DNA of 64,000 nt from Corynebacterium qintianiae (GCF_011038645.2 NZ_CP064955.1:1302001-1366000); one strand, 5' to 3'; shown: positions 16,058 through 26,163, numbered from the stretch's first letter. Program-made: numbers and translations. The notes: generated by a model not told the origin, from the letters alone.

Positions 16058-17266
16058 ATGGATACGCTCGTCCTCGCCGCAGGTGAGTTCGACCAGACCT
16101 CCGCGCTGGTCAGCTTCGCCTGGATCATGGCGGCCGCGCTGCTCGCGCCGATTATCTCCCAGCTCACGCGCGGTTACGTGCCATCCGTGGCGCTATTCCT
16201 ATTGTTCGGCATGCTCATCGGCCCCTCGGTGTGGGGACTCGCCGGATTCGACGGTGGCATCACCCTGCTCAAAGAGCTCGGCGTCGGCGCCCTATTCCTG
16301 CTCGCCGGGTTCGAAATCGACCGCTCGAGCCTGCGCTCGCGCCAGGCGGGCAGCTCGCTTGTCACCTGGGTGTTCTGCCTGGTGCTCAGCACCGGCGGCG
16401 CATGGCTTCTACTTCGCGACGCCCCCCTCGCCCTCGTCGTCGGCATCGCGCTGACCTCCACCGCCTTAGGCACCGTCATGCCCGTGCTCAAGCAGCAGGG
16501 TTTAGAAGACTCGAAAATTGGCCGGTCCGTGATGATCCACGGCGCCGTCGGCGAAGTCGCCCCGATCGCCGCGATGGCGCTGCTGCTCAGCACCCGGTCG
16601 ACCCTAGCCACAGCCATCATCCTGCTCGTCTTCGTGGTCATCGCGGTGCTCGTGGGAATCATGCCGCGGGCGATCGTCACACTGATGCCGTGGGTGCACA
16701 AGGCCTTCCTCGCCGGCTACGGCGAGACCAACCAGACCGTCCTGCGCCTGATCGTGCTCATCCTCGCAGTGCTCATGGCCGTTACCGCCGTCTTCGAGCT
16801 CGACGTCGTGCTCGGTGCCTTCGCCGCCGGCTTCATCCTCAACGCCGTCGCACCGAACGAGATCCACGACGACCTAGAGAAGGCACTCAACGTGCTGTTC
16901 TACTCCATGCTCATCCCGGTCTTCTTCGTCGCCTCCGGCATGGAGATCAACTGGCAGGTTATCCGCGACAACGCCCTCGCAGTCATCGCCGTTCCACTCA
17001 TCATCCTGATCACCCGCGGCCTGCCGGTCTTCCTGCGGGAGAACAGCCACCGCGACGACGAGAAGCTTGCGGTTCTCGAGCGCCTCCAGGTCGCCCTCTA
17101 CGCGGCCACCGGGTTGCCGATCATCGTCGCGGTGACATCACTCGCGCAATCTGCGGGCCTGCTCGATCAGGAGACGGCCTCCATCTTCGTCGCCGGTGGC
17201 GCGCTCACCGTCGCGGCCTACCCGCTGCTGGCGCGCGTGGTGGCGTCGCAAAGCAACAATGCCTAG
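16058..17266 (+). CDS. CPA2-type monovalent cation/proton antiporter (intact copy)
   Basis: An intact membrane protein of about 402 residues from the ATG at 16058; a TTG three codons earlier, at 16049, is an alternative start. About 12-13 hydrophobic helices cover the whole length, as in the Na+/H+ exchanger domain of KefB/NapA-like proteins. Visible family features are the early LFGMLIGPSVWGL and LLAGFEIDRSSLR segments, the unwound-helix region ALTSTALGTVMPVL, and the later VLGAFAAGFILNA. There is no TrkA-N regulatory domain, so this is the short form. It is presumed to exchange Na+ or K+ for protons. It is convergent with hipA and their stops overlap by 4 nt. It is identical to copy 1 apart from the C-run indel that breaks that copy. 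Confidence 0.88.
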   Translation: MDTLVLAAGEFDQTSALVSFAWIMAAALLAPIISQLTRGYVPSVALFLLFGMLIGPSVWGLAGFDGGITLLKELGVGALFLLAGFEIDRSSLRSRQAGSSLVTWVFCLVLSTGGAWLLLRDAPLALVVGIALTSTALGTVMPVLKQQGLEDSKIGRSVMIHGAVGEVAPIAAMALLLSTRSTLATAIILLVFVVIAVLVGIMPRAIVTLMPWVHKAFLAGYGETNQTVLRLIVLILAVLMAVTAVFELDVVLGAFAAGFILNAVAPNEIHDDLEKALNVLFYSMLIPVFFVASGMEINWQVIRDNALAVIAVPLIILITRGLPVFLRENSHRDDEKLAVLERLQVALYAATGLPIIVAVTSLAQSAGLLDQETASIFVAGGALTVAAYPLLARVVASQSNNA

Positions 17267-18431
17267 CCTTCGATCTTCGAACGGCGGATGCGCAGCTCCC
17301 GTTCTGCCCCTCTGAGCGGGGATCCCGCAAACGGCAACGTGCCGAGATCGACCGCAGACGCGGCCCGTAACGCCTGCTCGATCGCGCTGCTGGCAACTGC
17401 CTGAGGCAAGCCGATAGAGTCAGCTAGTTCCAGCCAGTGCCTTCGGGATAGACCTTTGTCTCCGCCTGCAATTGGCAGGGCCATCGACATGTCGCGGTAG
17501 AGCATCGTGCACGGGATGTCGTATATCGGGGCAACGTTCCATCGGCCCTGCAGGTCACGCAGAATCGAAATGTTCTTTGCGTGAAGGTCACCATTGCCAG
17601 ACAGCCACGCGAAAAGAAATTGTAGGTAAAGGTTCCGGGCCGCAACCAGAGGCGACGCACAGTGCTGCTCCAGAGCGTTGACCACAGTCTCGGTGTCCAG
17701 AGTATATTTCCGCCCAGGTAGGACACCCACCACCTGAGCACCATCCGCCATAGCTAGCTTTGTGAAGGACCCATTGGTACTCACCCGGTCGAATCTGGTC
17801 ACCCACAAACCCACTACCCCGTGCTGATCCACCACCGTGCGGGCCTGAGCAACGGGGATTTTCAAGGCCTTCGCATGGGCAAGGTGCAGGGCCTCATTGA
17901 CCACCAGATGCGGGTGGTCCGGCGGGTCAATTTTCAAGACCGCCTGCTCGCGTGCGCTCGCCACCGGCATGTTCACCATCGACGCAGAAGCTTTGCTCTG
18001 CACCCCAGGAATGCTGTGCGAATCTACGCTTTCGGTGATAACTCGGAAGTCGACGCTGTCCGTGTCAGAGGTAATGAGCGCCTCCGGCGTACGCGGCTGC
18101 TGCCCGCGCGGGACCACCTGAACATCGCCGGGGAGATCGCTACCAACCCCCACCGTTGGGTGAGCTCATCGTCCGGCGAGGTTTTCATGCTTCGCTTCAG
18201 AACGGTTAAACGGTGGCCTTCTGGAAGCAACCCGGCGAAGAAGGATGGCAAGCCAGCACCCCGCAAGGTCGTGCCCAGGGGCAATGTGAAGGCAATCGGC
18301 TCTCCCTCGTATGAGGGCAGGTAAGCGAACTGAACTTCGCCGGAGTCCTCGCGCTCTAACTCTGCTGCGAGCGTTCCCGCCTTATACACGTCGGCGCGGT
18401 CGATGTAGCGAAGCTGGTCACGGGGCTTCAT
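17263..18431 (-). pseudogene. hipA: HipA-family serine/threonine kinase toxin, apparent frameshift
   Basis: The N-terminal couple-HipA domain (MKPRDQLRYIDRADVYKAG, then FFAGLLPEGHRL, then KTSPDDELT) is read from 18431, directly coupled to hipB. After DELT the frame fails near a five-C run (18147-18151). The remainder, VGSDLPGDVQVVP through to RRSKIEG, is open in another frame to 17263 and contains the kinase residues in SGNGDLHAKNISIL and APIYD. One extra base in the run would restore about 390 residues, normal for HipA. Either the toxin is inactivated or the sequence has a homopolymer error. Its antitoxin gene is intact. Confidence 0.8.
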
Positions 18432-18643
18432 TTCCGCACCTCAAGATTCAGGCCCAGTGTTGCCAGCACCTTGGCAACCGTCCCGACGCTGGGGCTGCCG
18501 CTCCCCTTCTCAATGTCGCGCAATGTGCGGTCTGAGATTCCAGCAAGTTCCGCTAATTGCTGCTGCGTCAGCATGTATTCTTTGCGCATAGCGCGAATCC
18601 CGGCGCCGATCTCGGCCACGATGTCGCAGTCAGACGCTGGCAT
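18428..18643 (-). CDS. hipB: HipB-like XRE antitoxin and repressor
   Basis: A 71-residue protein that is almost entirely a Cro/C1-type helix-turn-helix: RAMRKEYMLTQQQLAELAGISDRTLRDIEKG, then SPSVGTVAKVLATLGLNLEV. Its stop overlaps the hipA start by ATGA, the normal antitoxin-first order. An AAGGA ribosome binding site precedes the ATG at 18643. The promoter region contains the palindrome at 18676-18691, which is presumably the autoregulatory operator. In HipBA modules HipB neutralises HipA and represses the operon. Confidence 0.88.
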   Translation of the reverse strand: MPASDCDIVAEIGAGIRAMRKEYMLTQQQLAELAGISDRTLRDIEKGSGSPSVGTVAKVLATLGLNLEVRK

Positions 18644-18675
18644 TTCGGCACAATCCTTCCGATTGAGTGCAATAT

Positions 18676-18691
18676 GGACAAGATTTTGTCC
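18676..18691. promoter_or_regulatory. palindromic operator candidate for hipBA
   Basis: GGACAAGATTTTGTCC has perfect 6-bp arms around GATT, 33 nt before the hipB ATG. On the minus strand it lies between TTGAGG and CATATT, which could be -35 and -10 elements, so binding would block transcription. Its form (two 6-bp half-sites with a short spacer) suits a HipB dimer, though it differs from the E. coli operator. Confidence 0.6.
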
Positions 18692-18744
18692 TCAAAGCGC
18701 CCGATCGGCAAGATGTTTCCGGTTCTTGAGCCCTCGACTCAGCG

Positions 18745-19377
18745 TTATTGATACTTCTGGTGCCGTTGCGCGGCGCGGGCGCGGCGGTCGTCGATAAGCA
18801 GCGGGTTCTCCTCACTCGCGGCCTTGCGCGTGGCGGCCTGCTGCGCCAGCGCGACACTGTCTTGCCCCTCGAGCTTCACGCGGCGCGCGGCAATCTCGGC
18901 CTGGGCGTCGTTGCGACGCAGCACCACCGGGATGTAGGCGAACACCGCAATGCCGACGGCGAGAATCGCCAGGTAGATGCCCGGGCCGTGGTGGTATCCG
19001 GCGTCGAACGCCGCGCTGGTGCGGCGCAGCCAAATCGCCAGGATGGAGATGAACAGCGACACCGTGGTGAGCATCCATCCCGCCGCGGCGAAGGCGAAGC
19101 GCTTGGTCGCCAGCACCAGCGAGGTCAGCACCCCGACGCCGATAAACGACAGCACGGTGAAGGCGTATTCCGTCAGCTTCGTCTGCACCCCGGCAGCCGC
19201 GTCGGTGAGGGCGAGTACCTCCCATCCCGCGACACCGCCCGCGAACGGGAGGAGCAGCGAAACGAGGTAGAGCACCACCGCCCCGACCAGCGCCCAGCGG
19301 GTGGCCGTCAGGTCGACCTTCGACGCTGCATTGCGCTCCTCGGCGGCGAGCTGCTGTGACTGGTCCATGGCGGGCAC
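18745..19377 (-). CDS. Rv2732c-family membrane protein
   Basis: A 210-residue protein with four helices (about 28-50, 72-90, 97-117 and 131-150) and a charged C-terminal tail rich in Arg, Ala and Gln. It belongs to a family found beside miaB in mycobacteria (Rv2732c) and corynebacteria. No function is known, and no motif suggests one. It lies 25 nt downstream of miaB on the same strand, so cotranscription is likely. Confidence 0.75.
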   Translation of the reverse strand: MPAMDQSQQLAAEERNAASKVDLTATRWALVGAVVLYLVSLLLPFAGGVAGWEVLALTDAAAGVQTKLTEYAFTVLSFIGVGVLTSLVLATKRFAFAAAGWMLTTVSLFISILAIWLRRTSAAFDAGYHHGPGIYLAILAVGIAVFAYIPVVLRRNDAQAEIAARRVKLEGQDSVALAQQAATRKAASEENPLLIDDRRARAAQRHQKYQ

Positions 19378-19402
19378 CTTTCCATCAAACTTTCGTTTGA
19401 CT

Positions 19403-20929
19403 CTAGCAGCACCCGCCGGCGGCCGGCGCCGCGGCGGGCTGGCCGATCGCGGGCAGGCCCAGGCCCACGCCCACGGGTGCGGTGGTGGGCACCTGGCCCG
19501 CCTCCGAATTGTCGCCCGCCTGGGTGCGGCGGTGCGCGGTGATGCCGGAATCGGCGATCAAGTAGTGCGGCTTCGCATCCGTGACAGTGGCCGTGACGTA
19601 ATCGCCGGGGCGCACCTCGCGGTCGGTGTCGCCGTGGACGGCGAAGTGGACGAGGCGGCCGTCGCGGGCGCGGCCCGACATGCGCTTGGTGGCGTCGTTC
19701 TTCTTGCCACCGGCAGCCTGCACCAGCAGCTCCACCTCGGTGCCCACCAGCTTCGCGTTCTCCTCCGCACTGATGCTCTCCTGCAGGGCCACGAGGCGCC
19801 CGAAACGCTCCTGGACAACTTCCTTGGGCACCTGGTTATCCATCGTCGCGGCGGGAGTTCCCGGGCGCGGCGAGTATTGGAACGTGAACGCCGAGGTGAA
19901 CCGCGCCTTCTCTACTACGTTGAGGGTGGCCTGGAAGTCCTGTTCCGTCTCGCCCGGGAAACCGACGATGATGTCGGTGGTGATCGCCGCGTGCGGCAGC
20001 TTCTCGCGCACCTCGTCGAGGATGCCGAGGAACTTCTTCGAGCGGTAGGACCGGCGCATATCCTTGAGCACCTTGTCCGAGCCGGACTGCAGCGGCATGT
20101 GCAGCTGCGGGCACACGTTCGGGGTCTCGGCCATCGCATCGATCACGTCGGAGGTGAACTCCGCCGGGTGCGGGGAGGTAAAACGCACCCGCTCCAGGCC
20201 TTCGATCTTGCCGCACGCGCGCAGCAGCTTGGAAAACGCGGAACGGTCGCGCTCCAGGTCCGTGTCGACGAAGTTCACCCCGTAGGCGTTGACGTTCTGG
20301 CCCAACAGCGTCACCTCGGACACACCCTGATCCACCAGCGCCTGAACCTCGGCGAGGATGTCACCGGGGCGGCGGTCGAGCTCCTTGCCACGCAGTGACG
20401 GCACGATACAGAACGTGCAGGTGTTGTTGCAGCCCACGGAGACCGACACCCAACCGGCGTAGGCGGACTCGCGCTTGGCCGGCAGCACCGAGGGGAAGAC
20501 CTCGAGGGCCTCGACGACCTCGACCTGCGCCTCCTCGCTAACGCGCGCGCGGTCCAGCAGCGCCGGCAGCGCCGAGATGTTGTGGGTGCCAAACACCGCG
20601 TCCACCCACGGCGCCTTCTCAATCACCGTGGAGCGGTCCTTCTGCGCCAGGCACCCGCCGACGGCGATCTGCATCCCGGGGTGGTTGTCCTTGGTCTTCT
20701 TCAGCGCGCCGAGCGAGCCGTAGAGGCGCTGGTCCGCGTTGTCGCGCACCGCGCAGGTGTTAAACACCACCAGGTCCGGCTCCGCCCCGGTCTCCGCCGC
20801 GACGTAGCCCGCTTCCTCGAGCATGCCGGAGAGGCGCTCGGAGTCGTGCACGTTCATCTGGCAGCCGAAGGTGCGGACCTCGTAGGTGCGGGGGGTGTTT
20901 TCGGTCGTACTTGTTACCACGGCCGTCAA
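19403..20929 (-). CDS. miaB: tRNA-2-methylthio-N6-dimethylallyladenosine synthase MiaB
   Basis: A 508-residue radical-SAM methylthiotransferase that adds the 2-methylthio group to i6A37 of tRNAs. The N-terminal UPF0004 domain has the three cluster cysteines in FGCQMN, NTCAVRD and GGCLAQ. The radical-SAM loop is [11 protein letters not shown], and a C-terminal TRAM domain (about 385-450) carries the RNA-binding part. The C-terminus is extended with an Ala/Pro-rich tail ending GGCC. It heads a two-gene unit with the Rv2732c-like gene and is divergent from gluA. Confidence 0.95.
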   Translation of the reverse strand: MTAVVTSTTENTPRTYEVRTFGCQMNVHDSERLSGMLEEAGYVAAETGAEPDLVVFNTCAVRDNADQRLYGSLGALKKTKDNHPGMQIAVGGCLAQKDRSTVIEKAPWVDAVFGTHNISALPALLDRARVSEEAQVEVVEALEVFPSVLPAKRESAYAGWVSVSVGCNNTCTFCIVPSLRGKELDRRPGDILAEVQALVDQGVSEVTLLGQNVNAYGVNFVDTDLERDRSAFSKLLRACGKIEGLERVRFTSPHPAEFTSDVIDAMAETPNVCPQLHMPLQSGSDKVLKDMRRSYRSKKFLGILDEVREKLPHAAITTDIIVGFPGETEQDFQATLNVVEKARFTSAFTFQYSPRPGTPAATMDNQVPKEVVQERFGRLVALQESISAEENAKLVGTEVELLVQAAGGKKNDATKRMSGRARDGRLVHFAVHGDTDREVRPGDYVTATVTDAKPHYLIADSGITAHRRTQAGDNSEAGQVPTTAPVGVGLGLPAIGQPAAAPAAGGCC

Positions 20930-21055
20930 GTCTATCGCCCTCCGGGGCGCAACCCTAACCCGTGCGCGGGGCGAGTGGGCGTCGATAAGCGCCGCGCGGA
21001 AAGTATTTCCCCATTCCGGCCCGAAACTTTCCTATTTCTAGTAAAACTATTTCCC

Positions 21056-21805
21056 ATGACACAGGATTCGCAGCTCATGATCCGGATGAGCGGTGTGGAG
21101 AAGTATTTCGGTGACTTCCACGCGTTGAAGGACATCAACCTCGAGGTCCCGCGCGGCCAGGTTGTCGTCGTCCTCGGCCCCTCCGGATCGGGCAAATCGA
21201 CCCTGTGTCGCACGATCAACCGCCTCGAAACCATCGACGCCGGAATGATCGAGATCGACGGGAAAACACTCCCCAAGGAGGGCAAGGGCCTGGCGAAACT
21301 GCGCGCCGACGTGGGCATGGTCTTCCAGCAGTTCAACCTCTTCCCCCACCTGACCATCAAGGACAACGTCACACTCGGCCCGCTGAAGGTGCGCAAGGAG
21401 AAGAAGGCGAGTGCCGACGCCCGCGCCGGCGAGCTGCTGGAGCGCGTCGGCATCGCCAACCAGGCCACCAAGTACCCCGCCCAGCTCTCCGGCGGCCAGC
21501 AACAGCGCGTCGCCATCGCGCGGGCGCTCGCCATGGACCCGAAGGTCATGCTTTTCGACGAGCCCACCTCCGCGCTCGACCCCGAAATGGTCGGCGAGGT
21601 GCTCGACGTGATGTCCGAGCTGGCCGCCACCGGCATGACCATGGTTGTAGTCACCCACGAGATGGGCTTCGCCCGCAAGGTCGCCGACAGGATCTTGTTC
21701 ATGGCCGACGGCGAGATCGTCGAAGACACCGACCCGGAGTCCTTCTTCTCTCGCCCCCGCTCCGAGCGCGCCCGGGACTTCCTGGGCAAGATCCTCCCCC
21801 ACTAA
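21056..21805 (+). CDS. gluA: glutamate ABC transporter ATPase GluA
   Basis: A 249-residue ABC ATPase of the polar amino acid uptake family: Walker [11 protein letters not shown]-loop VFQQFNLF, signature LSGGQQQR, Walker [10 protein letters not shown] and H-loop VTHEMGF. It drives glutamate import by GluBCD. The ATG at 21056 has no ribosome binding site. A second ATG at 21077 ([12 protein letters not shown]) would give 242 residues, the length I recall for the C. glutamicum protein, so the true start is uncertain. It is the first gene of gluABCD, divergent from miaB. Confidence 0.93.
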   Translation: MTQDSQLMIRMSGVEKYFGDFHALKDINLEVPRGQVVVVLGPSGSGKSTLCRTINRLETIDAGMIEIDGKTLPKEGKGLAKLRADVGMVFQQFNLFPHLTIKDNVTLGPLKVRKEKKASADARAGELLERVGIANQATKYPAQLSGGQQQRVAIARALAMDPKVMLFDEPTSALDPEMVGEVLDVMSELAATGMTMVVVTHEMGFARKVADRILFMADGEIVEDTDPESFFSRPRSERARDFLGKILPH

Positions 21806-21824
21806 CTACACAAGGAGAAGTCCC

Positions 21825-22697
21825 ATGAAAAACATCTTCCGTTCCGTTGCCGCCACCGCCCTCGCGGTTGTCACCGCCGCCAGCCTGACCGCCTGCGGTG
21901 GCGAGAGCTCCGGCGCCGGTGACGGCCTGCTCGCCCAGATCGAGTCCGGCAACGTCACCCTCGGCACCAAGTACGACCAGCCCGGCCTCGGCCTGCGCGA
22001 GGCCGACGGCTCCATGAGCGGCCTCGACGTCGACGTCCTCACCTACGTGGTCAACTCCATCGCCGCGGACAAAGGCTGGGAGGAGCCGGAGATCACCTGG
22101 CGCGAGACCCCCTCCGCGCAGCGCGAGACCTTAATCCAGAACGGCGAGGTCGCCGCCATCGGCGCGACCTACTCCATCAACAAGTCCCGCTCCGAGGCCG
22201 TCAGCTTTGGTGGGCCCTACTTGCTCACCCACCAGGGCCTCCTGGTGCGCGCCGACGAGAACGACATCACGGGCCTCGAGGGCCTCGACGGCCGCATCCT
22301 CTGCTCGGTCACAGGATCCACCCCCGCCCAGAAGGTCAAGGACGCCCTGCCCGGTGTCCAGCTGCAGGAGTACGACACCTACTCGTCGTGTGTGGAAGCG
22401 CTGCGCAACGGCAACGTCGACGCGATGACCACCGACTCCTCCATCCTCGGCGGCTACTCCGCCCAGTCCCCGGGCGACTTCGCCATCGTCGAACTGGAGA
22501 AGGACGGTGAGCCGTTCACCAACGAGCACTACGGCATCGGCGTGACCAAGGACGACACCGAGGCCGTCGACGCCGTGAACAAGGCACTCGAGGCGATGTA
22601 CGCCGACGGGTCCTTCCAGAAGTTCGTCGATGAGAACCTCGAGGGTGGTGTCGGCGTCTCCGAGGACAAGGTCGGCGACCTGTCCTTCCTGCAGTAA
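21825..22697 (+). CDS. gluB: glutamate-binding lipoprotein GluB
   Basis: A 290-residue family 3 solute-binding protein. The lipoprotein signal ends in LTAC with Cys24. The mature part carries the family pattern around GTKYDQPGLGLREADGSMSGLDVDV and ends in a conserved C-terminal lobe. An AAGGAG ribosome binding site sits just before the ATG, 19 nt after the gluA stop. It captures glutamate outside the cell for GluCD. Confidence 0.95.
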   Translation: MKNIFRSVAATALAVVTAASLTACGGESSGAGDGLLAQIESGNVTLGTKYDQPGLGLREADGSMSGLDVDVLTYVVNSIAADKGWEEPEITWRETPSAQRETLIQNGEVAAIGATYSINKSRSEAVSFGGPYLLTHQGLLVRADENDITGLEGLDGRILCSVTGSTPAQKVKDALPGVQLQEYDTYSSCVEALRNGNVDAMTTDSSILGGYSAQSPGDFAIVELEKDGEPFTNEHYGIGVTKDDTEAVDAVNKALEAMYADGSFQKFVDENLEGGVGVSEDKVGDLSFLQ

Positions 22698-22727
22698 CAC
22701 CCCTCTACACCACCGGAAGGAGACCCC

Positions 22728-23414
22728 ATGGAAGCCCTGTGGGCAGACCTATTGCCTGACCTGTGGCCGGCGTTTTGGACCACCATCAAACTGACGGTGT
22801 TCTCCGCCATCGGCGCCATGATCCTCGGCACCATCCTCACCGCCATGCGGGTCTCCCCCGTCGGTATCCTGCGCGCGACCTCCGGGTTCTTCATCAATAC
22901 CGTGCGCAACACCCCGCTGACGTTGGTGGTCCTGTTTTGCTCGTTCGGTCTGTATCAGAACCTGGGTCTCCAGCTGGCCAACCGGGAGTCCTCGACGTTC
23001 ATCGCAGACCAGAACTTCCGGCTCGCGGTGCTGGGCTTCATCCTCTACACCTCCTGCTTCGTCGCGGAGTCCCTGCGCAGCGGCATCAACACCGTCCACT
23101 TCGGCCAGTCGGAGGCCGCGCGCTCGCTCGGACTGGGCTTCGGCCAGATTTTCTCCCTGATTATCTTCCCGCAGGCCGTGCGCGCAGCTGTCATCCCGCT
23201 GGGCAACACGCTCATTGCGCTGACGAAGAACACCACCATCGCCTCCGTGATCGGCGTCGCCGAGGCGTCTCTGTTGATGAAGTCCACCATCGAGATGCAC
23301 GCGAACCAGCTCTTCGTCATCTTCGGCGTGTTCGCGCTCGGGTTCATGATCCTCACCCTGCCGATGGGCCTCGCCCTCGGCTGGCTTTCCGAACGTCTGG
23401 CGGTGAAGCGTTAA
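22728..23414 (+). CDS. gluC: glutamate ABC transporter permease GluC
   Basis: A 228-residue HisM-type permease with about five membrane helices. The cytoplasmic EAA loop reads QSEAARSLGLGFGQIFSLIIFPQAVR and contacts GluA. NTPLT in the N-terminal part is the usual amino acid permease motif. The ribosome binding site GGAAGGAG precedes the ATG. Its TAA is followed immediately by the gluD ATG. Confidence 0.94.
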   Translation: MEALWADLLPDLWPAFWTTIKLTVFSAIGAMILGTILTAMRVSPVGILRATSGFFINTVRNTPLTLVVLFCSFGLYQNLGLQLANRESSTFIADQNFRLAVLGFILYTSCFVAESLRSGINTVHFGQSEAARSLGLGFGQIFSLIIFPQAVRAAVIPLGNTLIALTKNTTIASVIGVAEASLLMKSTIEMHANQLFVIFGVFALGFMILTLPMGLALGWLSERLAVKR

Positions 23415-24347
23415 ATGTCCGACGCCAAAGCAACAGTGCTTTACGACGCCCCGGGTCCCCGCGCCCGCAGGCTGAACACGATCTACACCGCCGTCACGCT
23501 CGTGGTGCTCGCACTCGTCGCGTGGTGGGTGCTCTCCCGCCTCGCCGACAACGGCCAGCTTACGGCCGAAAAATGGAGTCCGTTCCTGCAGGCCAATACG
23601 TGGAGCACCTACATCCTGCCCGGCCTGTGGGGCACCATCAAAGCCGCGGCGCTGAGCATCCTGCTGGCTCTGGTCTTCGGCGTGGTCTTCGGCCTGGGCC
23701 GTCTGGCGGACACCGCGCCGGTGCGGTGGCTGTGCGCTGCGTTCATCGAGTTCTTTCGCGCCATCCCGGTGCTGTTACTCATGATCTTCCTGTACCAATT
23801 CTTCGCGGTGTTCGACATCGTCGCGCCGCGCGGGCTCGCGTTCTGGGCGGTGGTTGTCGCGCTGACGCTGTATAACGGTTCCGTCATCGCGGAAATCCTG
23901 CGTGCCGGCATCCGCTCCCTGCCCCGCGGTCAGACAGAAGCGTCCCACGCCTTAGGCCTGAGCCACTGGCAGACGATGTGGAAGATACTCCTGCCCCAAT
24001 CCGTCGCCGCCATGCTCCCCGCACTTATTGCGCAGATGGTCATCGCGCTAAAGGATTCCGCCCTGGGCTACCAGATCGGTTACGTTGAGGTCGTCCGCGC
24101 GGGCACGCAGGCAGCGTCGGCGAACAAGAACTACATTCCGTCGCTGATCGTCGTGGCCATCATCATGATCGCGATCAACTATGCGCTTACTGTGCTGGCC
24201 ACCCGTGTCGAAAAGCAGCTACGCGCCGGCCGAACGCGCCGCAACCCCTTTGCCCGGGTTCCCGCGGAACCTGACGAGGGGGTCGTGCCCGCGCACCGCG
24301 CGGCTCTCAACAGCCAGACACCAGGGGGCGTGCAGCCCGCGCCCTAA
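23415..24347 (+). CDS. gluD: glutamate ABC transporter permease GluD
   Basis: A 310-residue permease partner of GluC, starting at the ATG next to the gluC stop. An N-terminal helix (about 23-45) precedes a HisM-type core with [10 protein letters not shown] and the EAA loop [21 protein letters not shown]. The C-terminal cytoplasmic tail (about 275-310, [17 protein letters not shown] onward) is longer than in typical permeases. It closes the operon and is convergent with recX. I see no strong terminator in the 46-nt gap. Confidence 0.93.
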   Translation: MSDAKATVLYDAPGPRARRLNTIYTAVTLVVLALVAWWVLSRLADNGQLTAEKWSPFLQANTWSTYILPGLWGTIKAAALSILLALVFGVVFGLGRLADTAPVRWLCAAFIEFFRAIPVLLLMIFLYQFFAVFDIVAPRGLAFWAVVVALTLYNGSVIAEILRAGIRSLPRGQTEASHALGLSHWQTMWKILLPQSVAAMLPALIAQMVIALKDSALGYQIGYVEVVRAGTQAASANKNYIPSLIVVAIIMIAINYALTVLATRVEKQLRAGRTRRNPFARVPAEPDEGVVPAHRAALNSQTPGGVQPAP

Positions 24348-24393
24348 GGTGTGCACCGGAACAATCCCTGCGTTTGAGACGCACATCACCGGG

Positions 24394-25002
24394 TCACTGA
24401 GTTGCCGCGTCTGCCTCGACCTCCGCGATCCGCGTGTCCAGGACCTCCCGGCCCAGCCGCAGACTCAGCGAAGAGTCGTACCCGCGCCGCGCCATCACCC
24501 CGACGATACGGCGCAGGTACTTGTCGTACTCGGCCCGATCGGCCGGAGGCTCCTTGACCTCGCGGGCTTTCTTCTCCGCCACCGCGCGCGCAGCGGCTTC
24601 CTCGTCTGCGGCGGAAATTTGGGAAAGCGCCTCCTGGCGCAGCGGTTCCGCCACGCCTTTGTCGCGCAGTTCCATGTCGAGGGCGCGGGCGGACTTGCCG
24701 CGGCGGGCGGCGCGCTGGCGGACCCACTCGCGGGCGAACACGGCATCGTCGAGCAGGCCGGTGCGCTCTAGGTCCTTGAGGACGCGGTCCACTAGAGATG
24801 GTTCGAAGTCAGCGTCAATGAGCCGCCCACGCAGCTCCGACTTCGAGCGCGCCCTCTGGTCCAGCAACCCGAGGGCGCGCTGGCGCACCGGCGCCAGCGC
24901 TTCTTCCTCAGACCGGTCGAAGAGAGTGCCACCCTCCCCTTCCTCGTAGGCCTCCAGCGCTGCTTGTAGTTTGGCAAGCTTTTCCGGATCGGGAGCCGCC
25001 AC
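24394..25002 (-). CDS. recX: RecA regulator RecX
   Basis: A 202-residue protein of the RecX family, which modulates RecA filaments. It has helical repeats rich in Arg, Glu and Leu: RQRALGLLDQRARSKSELRGRL, then LERTGLLDDAVFAREWV, then ELRDKGVAEPL. The last repeat carries YLRRIVGVMARRGYD. The start is the ATG 6 nt after the recA stop, so it is cotranscribed with recA as is usual in actinobacteria. Confidence 0.92.
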   Translation of the reverse strand: MAAPDPEKLAKLQAALEAYEEGEGGTLFDRSEEEALAPVRQRALGLLDQRARSKSELRGRLIDADFEPSLVDRVLKDLERTGLLDDAVFAREWVRQRAARRGKSARALDMELRDKGVAEPLRQEALSQISAADEEAAARAVAEKKAREVKEPPADRAEYDKYLRRIVGVMARRGYDSSLSLRLGREVLDTRIAEVEADAATQ

Positions 25003-25008
25003 GAGACC

Positions 25009-26163
25009 CTAGCCTTCGGTCGGCAGCAGGTTGCTGTCGGAGGCGCCGAGCACAGTGCCGTCGTCGTCTTCATCGTCGAAGTCGATGTTGGGGACCATGT
25101 CCACTGGGTCGTCGGTCAGCTCGTCGCTGTTCGCATTCGCGTAGGCGCCGACGCCGAGCTTCTGAAAGATCTTGTCCTCGATCTCGTTGGACAGCTCCGG
25201 GTTGTCCTTGAGGAAGAGACGGGCCTTCTCCTTGCCCTGGCCCAACTGGTCACCCTCGTAGGTGAACCAGGAACCGGACTTTTTCACGATCCCGTTGTCC
25301 ACGCCCATGTCGATGATGGAGGACTCTCGGGAGATGCCTTCGCCGTACATGATGTCGAACTCGGCGATCTTGAACGGCGGGGACACCTTGTTCTTCACCA
25401 CCTTGAGCTTGGTGCGGTTGCCGATGGAATCTTGGCCGTCCTTCAGCGTCTGGATCCGGCGTACGTCACAACGCACGGAAGCGTAGAACTTCAGGGCCTT
25501 GCCGCCGGTGGTGGTCTCCGGGGAGCCGAACATGACACCGATCTTCTCGCGCAGCTGGTTGATGAAGATCGCGGTGGTGTTGGAGTTGTACAACGCACCC
25601 GTCATCTTGCGCAACGCCTGCGACATCAGGCGCGCTTGGAGGCCGACGTGGGAGTCACCCATCTCGCCTTCGATCTCGGCCTTCGGCGTCAGCGCGGCGA
25701 CCGAGTCGATAACAAGAATGTCAATCGCGCCCGAGCGCACAAGCATGTCAGCGATTTCGAGGGCCTGCTCGCCGGTGTCCGGCTGCGAGACGAGGAGGTT
25801 GTCGGTGTCGACACCGAGCTTGCGGGCATAATCTGGGTCGAGGGCGTGCTCGGCGTCGATGAACGCGGCAATACCGCCCGCGCGCTGCGCGGACGCGATG
25901 GCGTGCAGCGCCACGGTCGTCTTGCCGGAAGATTCCGGGCCGTAGATTTCCACAACGCGTCCCCGCGGCCAGCCGCCGATTCCCAGGGCAACGTCAATAG
26001 CCGTGTTACCGGAAGAAATGGTCTGAATCGGCGGGCGGTTTTCCTCGCCCAGGCGCATGATCGCACCCTTGCCGAAGTCCTTCTCAATCATCGCGAGTGC
26101 GGCATCAAGCGCATTCTGGCGATCTCCGCCAGCAGCCGGTGCCGTCTTCTTCTTCGCTGCCAT
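25009..26163 (-). CDS. recA: recombinase RecA
   Basis: A 384-residue RecA with Walker [10 protein letters not shown], the catalytic Glu region, Walker [11 protein letters not shown], loop L2 after [12 protein letters not shown], and an acidic C-terminus (FDDEDDDG). There is no intein, unlike M. tuberculosis RecA. The ATG at 26163 follows a GGGAGT ribosome binding site. It functions in homologous recombination and in LexA cleavage during the SOS response. A degenerate SOS-like palindrome lies upstream. Confidence 0.97.
   Translation of the reverse strand: MAAKKKTAPAAGGDRQNALDAALAMIEKDFGKGAIMRLGEENRPPIQTISSGNTAIDVALGIGGWPRGRVVEIYGPESSGKTTVALHAIASAQRAGGIAAFIDAEHALDPDYARKLGVDTDNLLVSQPDTGEQALEIADMLVRSGAIDILVIDSVAALTPKAEIEGEMGDSHVGLQARLMSQALRKMTGALYNSNTTAIFINQLREKIGVMFGSPETTTGGKALKFYASVRCDVRRIQTLKDGQDSIGNRTKLKVVKNKVSPPFKIAEFDIMYGEGISRESSIIDMGVDNGIVKKSGSWFTYEGDQLGQGKEKARLFLKDNPELSNEIEDKIFQKLGVGAYANANSDELTDDPVDMVPNIDFDDEDDDGTVLGASDSNLLPTEG

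Larger units (their letters stand above)
15688..17572. repeat. 1.88-kb direct repeat, copy 2
   Basis: Counterpart of 440-2323 (see there for the differences). It starts immediately inside the outer end of IS-C and, on its right, continues into the unique remainder of hipA and hipB. Copy 2 therefore preserves the right half of the ancestral locus and copy 1 the left half. Confidence 0.92.

Noticed and set aside
21000..21055. AmtR (nitrogen) box before gluA
   Set aside because: CTATTTC occurs twice (about 21031 and 21047) but as direct repeats; the inverted CTAT...ATAG form needed for AmtR is absent.
25009..26163. RecA intein
   Set aside because: The protein is 384 residues with a continuous RecA sequence and no Hint-domain motifs.
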